From Lepidurus packardi (taxonomy: Eukaryota; Arthropoda; Branchiopoda; Notostraca; Triopsidae), in assembly GCA_023053545.1 (NCBI GenBank), contig JAKZAN010000004.1, forward strand, positions 9,982,001 through 10,046,000: DNA of 64,000 nucleotides, in the 5' to 3' direction. Below are positions 44,140 through 57,800 of this stretch, piece after piece. Within the stretch, counting starts at the first letter, position 1. The number at the start of each line of letters is the position of its first letter. The notes beneath the pieces are model-generated. The model was not told the origin of the DNA and ran no database searches. It worked only from the letters and a program-made list of their open reading frames with translations. The translations under genes were made by a program, and so were the position numbers.

Positions 44140-44340
44140 TTGAGATAACTTCATTTGGGGACGTTGGACAAGGCTTGTCTATCGTAGTGTTAGAATCTGT
44201 TTGATGATGGCACATATAAAGCGACATATGGCTATACAGGACTAATGCTACATGTATTACAAGCCCTAGACTGTGTCGTAATGGTTGATTATCAACACCA
44301 TCGCTTGGGGACGGCGGACCTGGACTACATTCATACATTG
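44140..44340. promoter_or_regulatory. Candidate regulatory island with palindrome
   Basis: Contains the 13-bp perfect palindrome GTTGATTATCAAC at 44284-44296 within about 200 bp of complex sequence. The centre holds TGATTA, a homeodomain/PBC-like word. No supported reading frame. Confidence 0.3.
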
Positions 44341-44769
44341 AATGTATAAAAAAAGGCTACAATTGTAATTAGGGAGCATGTGTGACACTATTAGGCACGC
44401 TTGACAAGCAGTCAGGGGGGGTGGGCCCCAGGGCAATATGTTTTTTAAACATAAAAAAGATGGGTTATGAAATCACCTGTCGAAAAGCCAGTTGAAAATA
44501 AAACAGATTTTTATTAATAACAAAAGCGATAGAAAAAATGGAGAAAATACAACAAATATTCTCCCGAAATGAAGAAAGATTGCATGATACCGTAGGAAAG
44601 ATGTAAAAAATCGTAAGACAGTTCTTCTTTTCTTAAATTAGAAGAAAAAAAAAAAAAAAAACTTGAGAAAAAACGAGAACTATTTTCTCGAAATGGTAAT
44701 ACTATTCTATGATCTCATAGGAACGATCTTAAGAATCATAAGACAGTTTTCATAATCATAAAAATATAT

Positions 44770-44800
<31 letters not shown>

Positions 44801-47400
44801 GCATATGAAAAATTTGGTAAAGGAGTTTGGCGAAATTTCAGTTTTGCTGTACGGTTTAAAGGAGAATAAAGTGTGGTTTAATTAAGTAATTATAATTAAC
44901 TTGGTGTGAAGGGCTTGAGTTTCAATAATATTCTAGAAGTTTGTATCAATTTGAAGATGTTTCGAAGATTTTTTAAGATTCTTTGAAGATGGGAACGTTT
45001 TGAAGGGGATTTGGGTGAAAGAAATAAATGCTTGGCAGAGATTTCTTTCTGCTTTGATGGTAATAGCGAGAGTGTTGGAGGAAATTGATGGGGATTATAT
45101 CCTAAAGACAGCTGAAAGGCACAGAACGTACGTGAGCAGCATGGCAAAAACTAGTAATAACAAGGGGGGGTAAAAGAACCTTTTTGATAGGTCATAATCA
45201 CTCGTGAGTGACTGTATTGGAATAAATATCAAATCTCAAGTCGGGCTATATACGTCGTCTACGTGTCCTCCGGATCAATAAATGATCGCTGTGAATAATC
45301 GGACATGAGAATGCCATTGGAAACCTATAACGTGTTTCGGTGTGCTTGTCCCCACTCTCCCTCTAATTCTTCCCAGTGTCAACGGCCGTATGCGAATTTT
45401 TTCTCCCTTGCTCTTTAAAACCCCCAAGTTCTTTTAAAATAAAACAAAAAAAACCTCCATCACCTTCAAAACAAGAAAACCCCAAAGAAAATGGAAACTG
45501 AGTAGGAAGTTGGAACTAAAAAGAAAAGTAAATTCGTAACGGCTGTCAAAGTTGATTTGATAGCTCGCACACTTTGGAATTGACTCGTACGGCGTCTAGG
45601 GACAGATCTGGGCCTGGACAAGTTTGTCAGATCCATTTGCCTGGCCTATTTTTATGTTCGGCGTTGGATATGTCTTTGGATTTGGATATAAAATCTGTTT
45701 TTGAGGAGGCTTTGGGGGGAAAGAGGGTGGAAGAGGGTGCGCCTGGGGACTCACTAGGGCCATGTTGCGTAAAATGTTTCATCATCATTTTTCGGACAAC
45801 AATACCCTACGTTTCGAGCGAGCGTCGGAGGGGTGGACAAACCCTCGGGGGTTTAAGGAGGTGATTTTTTTTTTCCTTATAATTTTGGGGTAGGGAAGCG
45901 AGATTCAAACCTCGCGGGACTTGTAAAAAGGAAATGATATCGGACAAAAATAGTAAAAATAAAAATAAAAAAAAAATTGGGAGATGTTTTGGATCTGGAG
46001 GTCTGTTGAGGCGAGGGGCTATGGTTGAAGGTTCTTCGAAACGAGACGGAGAACGGACGGGGAATAAAAAGGACTAAAAAAGGACAAGATTTATCATGAG
46101 AGAAGTCAGCAGATATATGGCATGCCCTGGAGTGTACAAGCTCTTTACATTAGGAGAGATCCAAAGTGTTAGATCACAAGCTTCTAATGCTACAGCGGAG
46201 CCCATCCGTCATCATTGACCATTGGGTTCGAGACGACAGTTATAGAAATGGGGTAAACTTGTAAGATTTTGGTGTTGGGGGGGTAGGGGGATTAGACATA
46301 GGGAGGAAAGTACAGTAAATTTACTGTATAGTGGATAGATTAGGGGGGGGGGGGGGGTTAGGAGGGTTTCTTGTATTGTTGCGTAGTGGTTGTGTATGGT
46401 TGACGGTGGGTTTTCGTGAGAGAGAGAGAGTTATCAGTCAGAGGACAGACACATCTTTTGGAATTAATTTCGTTAAGGATTTTGGGAGGCCAAGTTTTTG
46501 TGCGGTAGAGGTGATTGATCTTTATGGAACGAAATTGGATTGGGGATTTTAGCGTGACTTCCGTTGACCCCGTAGCGCTAGACTATAGAGGAGTAAAGGA
46601 AAAGAAGCTTGGAAAGGTTGTGGTTTTGGGTCGCAGGTTTTTTAGGCTATTTTTGCTTTGATTTGTAAAGAAAATGGGAATTGGTAAGCCTTGGTTGGGT
46701 TGTTGGAGATGTGGGAAGAAAACCCGGGAGGATTTAGAATGTTGTTCCTGAAATTCGGTTGATTTGGACGGGATTAGTGGGTCTGGGGAGTCTTTAGGGG
46801 GTAGAAAACGATAGTTTTGAGAGGAAATGGAGTTCAAATGATCTCGAGAAGCGCAAAGGAATGAACTTTATTTGATTTTATGCGGATATGTTTGGAATTT
46901 TTTAAAACGGAGTTAATATGATCGCGAATATGTTGGGAATTTTTGGTCCCAAAACTGAAGCGGAGTAGATACGTGCGTTTGACTCCAAGGCAATTTGGAA
47001 AATTCTAAAAAAAATCTAAGAAATTTAGCAAAAATTCTAGGAAGTTTAGTAAAAATTCTAAGAAATTAAAAAAAGTTCTAAGAAAAGGTTAACAGAATGT
47101 ACTTTAAAAACCTTTAATTTGTAATAAATTGCAGTAAATTTATGTTTTTAAAGATATTTGGCAAAAAAATGTGAATTCTAGTTGTAAAAAAGTGTTGTAA
47201 AAAAGAGATGTAAAAAAAGTTGTAAAAAGAGTGTTGTAAAAAGAGTTGTAAAAAAGTACGCTAGTTAAACTTGATGAAAGCTCTGTAATTTAAGCATTCA
47301 ATTAGCTAACATTTCTTTATCGCCAATCGGTCAACCGTTGTAAACATCGTTATTGTTTCACATCCTCACCTGAAAATCCTCACAAATAATTAGACCTGCC
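44341..47400. other. Intergenic DNA with homopolymers
   Basis: Includes a 26-T run (44772-44797) and a 15-G run (46343-46357). The frame at 45574-45864 has no similarity. No gene supported. Confidence 0.5.
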
Positions 47401-47404
47401 GAAA

Positions 47405-47572
47405 TTACATTTTCTTTCCATTTTTTACGCGAAATAAGGTGAGTACATGATTTGTAGTACAAATTGCATTTTCTTTTCATTTTTTACGTGAAATAAGGTG
47501 AATACATGATTTGTAGTACAAATTGCATTTTCTTTTCATTTTTTACGTGAAATAAGGTGAGTACATGCTTTG
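47405..47572. repeat. 59-bp tandem repeat, three copies
   Basis: Copies begin CATTTTCTTT at 47408, 47467 and 47526. Each contains TTTTTTACGTGAAATAAGG (ACGCG in copy one) and ends GTACATGATTTG. Noncoding. Confidence 0.9.
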
Positions 47573-48658
47573 AAAAGCTGGTTAAGGGCTCTTTAAATTA
47601 AAAGCCCCAAGATGACGTACTCACTGTACATTTCTCGGCAAGAAATGAATTCTAGGAACTCGTAGTCAGTTTTTGACGAACACATAATTTGACAAAAATC
47701 CTTTGAAAAATAAATTTTTACAAAATTCATAATTTTCTCTAATGCGGGACGAAGTTATATCGTCTGCTGGGAATCTCGCTATTTATCCCAGTCCAGAGGG
47801 ACACGGAATACCGTTGTTGTCGTTAAAGAGCCAGTCCTTGTACGGTAAACCCAGACCTGTATTCTCTATCACACACACACACAAATATATACATATATAC
47901 AAACATTGGACGTATAACAGTCCAAGTGTGAGACTTGTGGCCTGAGTGTGGGTTTAGAGTGCTGGGACTATGCAAAATAGATGAGTCTCACTCCAAATGC
48001 GAAAGGTGAAAACGATGTCCAGTTGTCCACTTTCTAGGACGATGGAGTGTCCCGTTACGGTGCTTGCATAGTAATCGAGCTTCTGTTCCATCGCTACCCC
48101 ACAATTTGACCCCTTAAGGCAACTGCTTCCAAATGGATCGGATCTTGCTCATTTATTTACGAAGGGTAAAACTCCCAAAGTACCTCACACGAAGCTCTAA
48201 TTCATTTCAGGCATTCCTTTCTTATTCCTTTTATTAGTCTCTAAACTCTAAACATACAATCACTGCATGACAATTTTTTATTGGAAAAAAAATTGTTTTT
48301 TTTCTAGCCGTTTTGGCTTGTTCTTTTTGAACTTGTTCGGGGGTACGACATCATTTATCTTTGGTAGTTAATTTATTTATTGGTTCACAACATGGAACCG
48401 GATTGCCATACCCTCGATACAACTTTTTTCTGTATGTGTGATTTTTTTTAAGGTTGTTCTGAATGTCATATAGGGAAATAGTCGCACTGCTCATCGTTCA
48501 GAAAGTTGGACTTTAATGGGGGAATTTAAACAAGGATTTAAGAGTTTTTTTAAAATTATAAACTTTAATTCTTTCTTTAATTCTTTCTTTCTTTAATTCT
48601 TTAAATGCTTTCAATTCTAAACTTAAATTCTAAACTTAAGTAAATCCAGAATGGGTTT
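47573..48658. other. Intergenic, no gene seen
   Basis: Holds a short CA/TA microsatellite near 47871-47898. The frame at 47742-47945 shows no similarity. Nothing further recognised. Confidence 0.45.
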
Positions 48659-48986
48659 ATTGGACAATTGATTAACTAATTTTCGGTACTTTTTTTATTT
48701 TTTGGTAATATTTTAATTCGAATATTTTACAATTAGAAAAGTCGTAGAATCGGTGAAAAGTTGAACAGGAAACTAATCGATTGGCGAAAATTGAAATGTC
48801 GGCGAGGATCATTGTATCGTCATTGGACAATTGATTGACTAATTTTCGGTACTTTTTTTTATTTTTTGGTAATATTTTAATTTGAATATAAAATTAGATA
48901 AGTCGTAGAATCGGTGAAAAGTTGAACAGGAAACTAATCGATTGGCGAAAATTGAAATGTCGGCGAGGATCATTGTATCATCATTG
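48659..48986. repeat. Tandem duplication, 163-bp unit
   Basis: TTGGACAATTGATT starts copies at about 48660 and 48823; both run through AAAGTTGAACAGGAAACTAA and GGCGAGGATCATTGTATC. The second copy has small deletions in the AT-rich middle. Noncoding. Confidence 0.9.
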
Positions 48987-51567
48987 GGGAAGCGAGGCTT
49001 GTTGTAACTGTTTAGGTTTCCGGGGTTCAAATTGAAATGGACAAAAGACCCGGGTCTTTCTTTTTCTGTAATTTTATATTTTGCATGTTTTGTTGGGAAA
49101 GAGTCTTTGGGATAAATAGAATGAAAAGTTTGGGATAACAGCGGAAACTTGCGGGTTTATTATTTCTCTTTTGGGGAGTTTGGTGAAAGGTTTAGTATTC
49201 TTTTGGTTTAACCAAATAAAGCTGTTTGGGCAAGGTTTTATGACATTGTCATTTGTTTCGTGAGTTCCGAGTTTTCTGTCCGGGGAATGATAGAGCAAGT
49301 CTTAACAAACAGTTGGATTGTCTCGGTTTTATGACCACTGGGAAGCTAAAATTGTAACTTTTGGACCCAGATCGCAGGGACTGGGAGTTTTGTTTTTATT
49401 TTTTTTATTTTTCGTCTGTTGCCAGATGGTTGCACTTTCTGGGAATTACAGAATTGCAAAGCTTGGGAGCCGAAATGTGGCTTTTTCGAGGATATCTTTG
49501 TTGTTTTTTGAGGATATCTTGAGCGTGACAGAAACGCTCTTTTGAGACAGTTTTCCTCACTTATTGCCGGGTAAACAATCAGGACTGTGGGTGTTATTAT
49601 CTTCATTTTTTTCTTCCTTCGAGTTCAAAAAAGAATTTTTTCATTTCATTTTTCCTTCAAAGGAAGAATTAAAGGAAATACCCAAAGTCAATAGTCAGAC
49701 CAGGTTTGGAGCTGAGCTGTATTTACGCTTTTGCTTCACTTGCCCCATTTCACACCTGGTTAAATACTTTTACCCTCGGGCTGTTCGCCCCTTGCGACCA
49801 AGCGGAACATTTTAAAGACTTTCTTCTCCTTTTTTTTTATTTGTGTTTTTTTTTTCCTCGCCTTTCTAAGGATCATCTGTCACCAGGATTGAATCTCGCC
49901 GTAATTGAAGCGATGTAAGGGTTAATCAGGCTCATAATGTTAACACGGGATAATTTTTTAAACTTTTTTTTTCAGAAAATGTAAGAAAGCTCGTGGCAGT
50001 AAAAAGTAGGGGAGATATCGAGCTAGTAGATGCCTGTATTTGATTCGTTCCCTTTAAGAAGAGAAATTTGAGATTTTTATTCGATTTTATTTTATTTTTA
50101 AGGTGTTGAATGGCACCGTTCATTTTTTGTAAAAAGGTTAAATGTAAGCTAACTGAAGTTTTAATCCGCATAAGATATAACAAGCGTGTGTTTTATTATT
50201 ATAAATTATTTTTGCTGAATTATTTACGCGTTGTATACAGTTGAGATACTGGAAATCACATTTTTTCAAATTTTTCAAATTTTACGATTCCTCGAAACAG
50301 GTTGATTTAGGTTGACTATTAGTGATAGGTTTTTCGAAATAACATTCTGACATTAATGTAGGCGACACTCATACCTAAAAAAATTAGGATTAATAAATTC
50401 GGCAATTTTTATTAGAAATTCGCAATTTGAATGGATTAATGTCGCTATTTCGTTAGCATTGAAACGTCTCGCATTTTGTCAAATAACTTTTTTTTTAATT
50501 TACCGACTTAGGCTTGCGCCGGTGTCGGATTATTTGTTCATCTTAAGGTTTCTTACGAATTTTCAAAAAATTTCCACCTAAAAAAAGCAAATTTCTCAAT
50601 TTCCAAAATTCCCAAATCTAATTTTAAAATAATGTTGGCGTTAATCAAATTTCTTAGAAAACATTAAGTAAGGGAAGTATTATTTCAGTGAATTTTTCTG
50701 AACTGTGGAGGTATTTCTTTTCTCAAAGAAATAAACCTGAAATTGTTGGAAAAGTCAAGATTTAAAGCCAAATGAACGTTTCAAAAATGTATTTCGCGTG
50801 AGCTCGCCCTTGCACTTCGTCCATCTCGTGTTCCACATTCTTTTTTCCTTGGCCATCGACATAAAAACGATGGTATACAACTTACAATTGTCGGGGGTTA
50901 GGGGGGGAGGTAGGGGGGTTCATCCAGGGGGCTTCATGTTTTTTAGTTGATCAAAAAAGGGACAAACATGACGGATCCGAAATTTGTGCTTTTTTTTGGA
51001 AATTACACTTTGAATGAAAGGGTGGGTCACTTAAAGCGTTCGCTTGTAGAAATGAACTTGAAATAATTCAAACCATAAGTGAATGAAGAAACATTGCAAG
51101 GGTCCAAAAATGAAAACAAGAATGCCACGAACTTAAATTGACGGTTAATGCATTTACATGATTTGCGTAACTTTTATTTGAAAGTGGGTGCCAACTTGTA
51201 AATAACACGTGGAATTGAAAGTTAAGGACTAGCATCTAAGTAGGAACGTTCAAGATGCCGTTTTTTCGCGACTAACGTTAACGCTTTCAAATCCAATTGT
51301 TCTGCTTCATCTTTATTTTTTTTTTTTGCTCTTCCAACACTTGAAAACTCTGGTGAAACACTCAATTTTTTTATTCATAATTTTTTGTCAAATTTTATAA
51401 TTATTCACTGTGTAATTGCTTCCTTGTCGGTTCTCTTTCAAAGATCAGGGGAAAAAAAGTTGTCCGATACGCTCAATAAAGTAGCATGGGTTTGTGTAAC
51501 GATATGTGATGCATAACAACGTCTCAGGAATCACATGTAAAAAAAAAATACCACAACAACTATGTTT
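48987..51567. other. Intergenic DNA 3' of spalt
   Basis: Probably contains the spalt 3' UTR at its right end. A T-box half-site TCACACCT lies at 49750-49757 in a more complex block. No gene supported. Confidence 0.45.
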
Positions 51568-54500
51568 TCACACCACAATAGTAGTCGTCGGAGGCGGACT
51601 ACAGTCTTCGCCCTGTAGCACCGCCCCTAGCGGGCGCTCCATCAACGATCCAGGGTGGCTTGCCGGAGGGGAGGGTGCCCCGGCAAAGGGTCGGGCCGTA
51701 GGGCTTAAGGGACAATGCACTCGCCAAAGCCAATCTTCCGTGGAACCCTTGTCTCTGTGGTTACGTCCCCGGGGACCCTGGGGCGAGGACGAAATCGATA
51801 CCGAATCAGGCGAATCACTGGCAGAAGGTTCACGTTGATGAGAATCACTACTGGGCATTGGGTTACACTCTTCTGACTCTGGAGACGTTCGCTATAGGTT
51901 GGCGGGATCAAAAACGAAAATTCTTGTGTCAATAACGAAGGATTTTTGAGAAGAACAAGTGTGTTACCTGGGTCGGAAGCAAATTCTCAGGGTACTGGGC
52001 CAGGAGGTACGGGAAAAACAGCTCGGGTCGCAGCGGCGGACGGGTGAACGCGGAGCGCATGGGGAGGATGCCCTCGGGTAATGGAATGGTGGAGCGAGGG
52101 ACCTTCGGCAGTTGGGGCAGGAGTCGGAGAATGGGATCCTGAGGGTGCGTGTTCGGAGGGTGAGCCATGGGATTGTTCCTGATCAGGGCCAAGGTCGGGA
52201 AATCGAGTGACATGCGACGACCACGCCGGGAGTGGCCGTGATTCAGAACATGAGTCCCCATGTGAACCTATTGTTGAAGGAAACGATAGAACAAATATAG
52301 CCCAAAGTGATTTCGAAAAAGGCGAGAAGTAGTTGTAAGGGGAAGGTAAAAGGTCCAAAGTTGTTTGGAGATGAAGTATACCTTGAGATTCCCGCGGGTA
52401 GTGAAGGCTTTGGCACACAGGGTACAGACGAAGGGTTTATCCCCCGTGTGCGTTCTCGTATGGATTTGGAGGGCAGATGAGGAAGAGAAGTTTTTGTGAC
52501 AGACATGGCATAAGTGCTTAGGCAAACCTGTAAAAAGTTGTGGTTGTTGTTGGTTCTTTCGTTCGGTTTTAGGAAACATGAATTTGAGGGAGAGTCAAAG
52601 GTAACTAAAAGGTCCATTCAAAGCACATTTTGTCTTCTTTTTTTTACATGCAAAGGTTTGCCTAATCCACTTGGCGGTTTCTAGACAGTGTTGACAGACA
52701 AGAGGGGGTCTTTGTGGCCACCTGAGATCAGGCGACACGTATCAGCTTGACAAAAACATGGTTACAATCACTTTTAAGCGTTTAATTTTTAGCTTGTGTA
52801 CTGTTCGTGACGTCATAATATCTTGGCCGATCGTTTTGTTTCACTTGATCTCAGGAGGCAGAGCTGAATAAAGCGTAGGGAGCGAGAAATAAGGCAGCAA
52901 CAACGAGACTTGGGGTTCCAGGGTTAAATGAGTCTAAAATATCCACTCACCAGAAGAAGGGCGTTTAGGGTGAGATCCAGGTCGCTCTGATTTGCCGGAG
53001 TTTGAATCGAATCGCAGGTGGAAATCGTCCCAGGAGGCGTCGGCGGTGACTTTGAGGCCGATGGGCGTCCGGTGGCCGCCGCCCATGGCGTGTTCGGCGA
53101 GGTTAGCCAAGTGTTCCAAGCTAGTAAGGGAGTTTAAGTGTTTGGATTCGCTGGGGTTGGGAGTCAATTCCTTGTCTCGATTATCCTCTGGTGACGAGTG
53201 GCAATCGAGCGGACGGTCACGGTCGGAGGGGCTAGAATTGTCCGTGGGCGGGATGACGTTGTTAAGCCACGACGGACGGTTCCCATTTTGTTTCGGTGGC
53301 GATTCTTCGTCAGTCAAACGATCTTTGGAGTTTTGAGAGAGCTTGAGGGCCTCGTGAATGGAGAGGAACTCGGTTTTGCTGGGCGAGACGCAGGAGTTCT
53401 TGGAATCGGTACTTTCGCGAGAATTTTTGTCGTCGCTGATACCTTCCCTATGCTTGTGTGTCATCAAGTGCTGTTTCATGTTCCCCTGTAAGAGCCAGGA
53501 GAGATCGTACGAGACTTTAGTAAAGAGTGGTCCAGGAGGTTAGGGAAAGTTAGTTCGGTGCACTTACCTTGGTAGAAAAGCCTCGGTCGCAAACCGGACA
53601 CTTGAAGGGCCGTTCTTTGGTGTGGCTTCGGTAGTGGATTTCCAATGCTGAATGACAGGCAAAAGTTTTAAAACAAAGGTTGCAGGTCGTGTTACCTCGC
53701 CCTGTTATACACAAAGCCACTCCGAATCAATGATTTTTGCTGGGGGTAAATCGCCATGCAAAAGAACTAGCTAAAAAGAGAACTGTGGCTTGAGCTTACC
53801 TGGAACATTCATAGGCAGATTTAACGGGTTGAATGAAGACGGCGTCGTGTACACCGAAGACGCTAGCGAAGACAACGCAGAGTTCAAAGAAGGAGGAGTG
53901 ACGGACGCAGCCGAGGAGACGGCCTGGCCCCGCGGCGTTAGGTCCAGCGGCGTTAACATTGCTTTAGACCGTGAGTTACGCGACTCGACACTCGAGGGTA
54001 AACCAGGCGATTTCGAGTCGACGCTGCTGCACTGACTTCGGGAATTCTTCACGTTCGGGTCTTCACAGTCATTGTTGTCAAAGTCCCTCATCCGATGGCT
54101 CAGTTCTTCGTAGTCCGGCTCTTGCTTGATGTGCGTTTGGTAGTCGGAGGAGTTATCCGGCTCGGATTTGCCGGTCAGGGACCGATTATCCTCACCGTGA
54201 TCCATAGGAGCACCCTGATTTTGGCCGCCGCCACCAGAGGCGGCTTTGGCGGCGTAACGGAGCGCTCTAGCTTGTTCCAGCATGAGGTTGCACGAGTTGA
54301 TAGACGATCCAGGAGACAAAGGCTCTGACGAGCTGCCGCCACTGGCTTCGAAGTCGTCTTTACCGTCTCGCTCCGCACGAGGCGTAGCGCTGTTGCCTCG
54401 AGTCATTTCATCGTCCGAGTTGGGACACAGATTCAAAGGTTTGTAGCTCTCCAAGGCGTGCGGAGGGAAGCGCATGCCCATATGGCTGAAGTGGCCGTGC

Positions 54501-57500
54501 GGAAGGAAAGGATGGAACCCTGCGGTACCCGCTAACATGGCGGGGAAGCCTGGGTGGAACTCTCTTACCTCGGCTGCCTGAATTTGCTCGGGAGTGAGGT
54601 CGGTAGGTTCACCGGTGTGCAGGCGAATGTGTTGTTGCAGAATGAGACCGTTGGTAAACTTTTTATGGCAGACGGGGCACATGTGTAGCATCCTGGCCGG
54701 AGGTTTGGCTCGATGGACACCCATATGGGTCTTCAAGTTACCTTTAGTAGTGAAAGCGCGGCCGCAGATTTTGCATTTAAACGGTCGCTCACCTGTATGG
54801 GTACGGTAGTGCATTTGCAATGCGCTTTTGCAGGAGAGGACGCGGTGGCAAACGACGCACTGGTTGGGGTCGACTATCTTGTTCTCAATGTTGTCGACCA
54901 GCTGTTGAAGTTTGGACGTTTCAGACGTTTTGGTGACCTCGATGAGACTCTCCCAAGCGTTGTCGTTGGAACCGGGCCGAGGCAGTAGGTTCGTGTAGAT
55001 GGCGGGGTCCTTGGAAGGATCAATGTCGGCGGGAAACATGAAGGGACCTTGAGGATTGTGGAGGGTTAGGGGATGGTTACCGTTACCGTGACCAGAAGAG
55101 TTTTCGCGTTGGGAGCCCGGACCGTAAGGTGGTAGTGGACCGTGCATGGGGAAACCCATAGGGAATCGCATATGAGGAGGTAAATGGGGTGAAAAATGGT
55201 GGGACATGAAGGGTAGCATTCCGGATGCTGTGCTGCAAGGAGGTAAAGACATGTGTAGGTGCCCTGCGGGCGAAACAGATGGCGCGGTGAGCACAGGAGA
55301 CTCAGAAGGGGGTTTACTAGCGCTAAGGTTCTCTGGCGTGTCGCCGTCCTGTTCCCGGTCACTCATCCGGTCATCAGTAGCATCATCGTCGACTGGGGCT
55401 TTGCTGATCTCGTCGACGGGACTGTATCCGCGACTAGGCAAGCTGGAATCGTCATGACGATTCAAATCGGCTGATTCTTTCAGCAACTCAGCTTCTTCCC
55501 GTTGTTGGAGATGATCTGAGTCACTGTCCATGTCCTCATCTTTGTCTAGCATCTCCACTTTGATGCGTTTGTTAGGCTGATTCATTTCGTCAGACGACTG
55601 AGAACTGTTAAGGTTCGTAGCTGACTTGTCATTACTACCGGTGGACTTACTGCTCAGGTTCTCCGGGTCCGTTTGCTGGGTGTCTCGAGACTCGGTTCCT
55701 CCGGTAGCTGGAGGAGGGGGAGGTAATAGCATCGGCAAGTGTGGAGGGAAAATGTCGCGGTTTGGGGTTCGATAGAACGGCGGAATTTGCACATTGGGAC
55801 CACTGTTACCTCCAAGGTTGGCTCGAAAGAGTGCGCCAGGGTGTGGGAGCCTCGGATCGACTGATACAGGATTGGGAGGAGGAGGAGGAGGAGCCAATGG
55901 GGGTGGTGGTGGTGACATGTCGTTTTCATCCATGTCCAGTTGCGCCAATAAAGGAGGATGGAACTTGTCCAAGTGCTCGGGTACAGGGTTAGGGTTCATC
56001 TTGACGTGCGGAAAGCGGGCGGCGTGACGCTGAAAGTGAACCTTGAGGTTCCCTTTGGTCGTGAACCGGTTGCCACAGACGTTGCACTTGTACGGCCGTT
56101 CGCCCGTATGAGATCGGATGTGTATCTGCAAAGCCGAGTCGCTACTAAAGACCTTGCCACAATATCGGCACCTATGCTTGAACAACCCGTCCTTTTTACC
56201 GTCACTGGAACCTCCACCGGTTGCATTTGACCTGAACCCTAGTTCGTCCGCCAGATTGTTGGCTAACAGCCCTTGAGAGGCGTTATTTAGGACCTGTTGC
56301 GCCGTACGTTGCAACATCTCGAGGGTACTAGGGCCACCAGGTGCTGGAGGAGGCTCTGTGTCTTGCAGGATCGAATCGGCGAGTGAAGAACCAGGGAGAA
56401 TCATGTTTGAGTTGTATGAGTTGGTAACAGCGGTCGAAAGAGTGGTGGAAGTGCCGGTACTGCTGATGGGTGTGTTGAGAAATGAAGCTACCTGAATCAG
56501 ACCACTTGACTTGGAGGCCGATTCGGAAGGTTTAATAGGATTCGCGGGATTCTCGGATCCCAGTGATTCTTGTTTGGCAACCCTCACGATTTTCAACTCG
56601 GACTGCGGAGGTAGATTCGCTTTGAGGTTCACCGACGTTTTGTCCTTATGGCGGCCGCCTTCTCTCTCTTTTGACTCTTTGACCGAAGGTCGGAGACTGC
56701 CTGGCGGTGGCGTGCTGTCATGACTGGAGGGACTCAGATTGGAATCACCTGGGTGGATCAAGGCTGTCGTTTTGGCGAGACTACTGGGAAAGCCCATGAG
56801 TCGTAGCTGCTCGGCGATGTCCACGCCCTCCGGGTGACTGATTTGCAGCTGTTGCTGGAGCTGCTGGATGAGTTGAAGCTGCAGTAAGTGCTGCTGCTGT
56901 AATGCGTACAAGGTTGACTGCAAAACCGCCAATTCTTGCAAGGCGGCCGGGTTTTGGGAGTTGGCGGCCGAGGACGCGTGGTTGGCGGCAAACTGGGCGA
57001 TGGCAAACTTGGTATTCTGCATCGCGTCCAAGGTCATGTTGGCATTGGCCAGCGTCGCAGCATAAGGGAATAACGGATTCATCCCAGGGTTAGTGGCCGA
57101 GCCTGAAGGAGGCGTGCCGCCGTTGCCACCCGATCCGCCTTTCGGCAGGAAAGGTAGGGAGCCGAAACGAGGGACCAGACCCATTTCTTTACCGGACTCT
57201 TCCATCCGATCCTCTTCTTCCTCCTCAAGTTCGTCCTCGGTTTCATCTTCCGCGTCCGAATCGTCAGGTTCCACTGAGCGTCGTTTACTGCGATGTGAGT
57301 CACCGCCCTCTGGCGGGGAGTTATTTGCGCTATTTTCGCGTTTCCGCCGACGACGTCGGCTCCGGACGCGGTTCTGTGTATTGTTGTTGGACTCTTCTTC
57401 ATCTTCAAAGTCTTCTGCGGCCGAATCGTCGCTATTTCGAGCGACACAAAGGGTCCGGTGAACCGCCAAAGCCTCTGCGGAACCCAGATCTGTGCGACAA

Positions 57501-57543
57501 GCTCGGCAGGAATAATTTGGGGATTTACCATCGGCTGCTCCCT
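51568..57543 (-). CDS. sal: Spalt zinc-finger transcription factor (5' exon missing)
   Basis: Six exons on the minus strand, 53800-57543, 53568-53701, 52951-53485, 52382-52527, 51968-52267 and 51568-51891, give about 1,726 residues in phase. The large exon begins with two bases of a split codon after a TTACAG acceptor, so a first exon (normally the short N-terminal repressor motif) is missing. Fingers in order: atypical [19 protein letters not shown]; pair [38 protein letters not shown]; triplet [56 protein letters not shown]; pair [38 protein letters not shown]; and pair [40 protein letters not shown] Gln-rich segment ([14 protein letters not shown]) mediates dimerisation in the family. PLDLT near 53950 fits a CtBP-binding motif. 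Spalt patterns trachea, wing, eye and sensory organs. Confidence 0.96.
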
Positions 57544-57720
57544 CTGTAATCACAAGAAAAGAAGGATTTTTTTGAATATTTTGAAGATATTCGCTTCCAA
57601 GATACATGATTCCAATCTTACACAAGTCAACTCTTCAGCAATTTCCAACTAGATAGTCATCGAGGTTATTAAAATGTGCTAAATTTTAACCCTATTCGAC
57701 AGTTATCTTATTTGGCAACG

Positions 57721-57800
57721 CGACATAAGGACGACTCGACATAAGGACGACTCGACACAAGGACGACTCGACATAAGGACGACTCGACATAAAGACTAGG
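57721..57800. repeat. 16-bp array CGACATAAGGACGACT
   Basis: Five consecutive units starting at 57721, 57737, 57753, 57769 and 57785 (the last degenerate). TAGGTTAGGTCAGG follows immediately, and GTAGTCCTTAAGTCGG lies about 20 bp beyond in inverted sense. Related to the 41.7 kb array and the 8.9 kb copy. Confidence 0.9.

Noticed and set aside
45574..45864. 96-codon + frame
   Set aside because: No recognisable domain, no splice context, surrounded by homopolymers and noncoding DNA.
45903..45925. T-arm-like hairpin GCGAG...CTCGC with a B-box-like minus-strand word
   Set aside because: Eight-base loop and no anticodon or D arm in the neighbourhood, so it is not a tRNA.
47405..47572. CRISPR-like array
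   Set aside because: Copies are directly adjacent with no unique spacers, and the window is clearly eukaryotic. The other arrays (21187, 41730, 57721) fail for the same reason.
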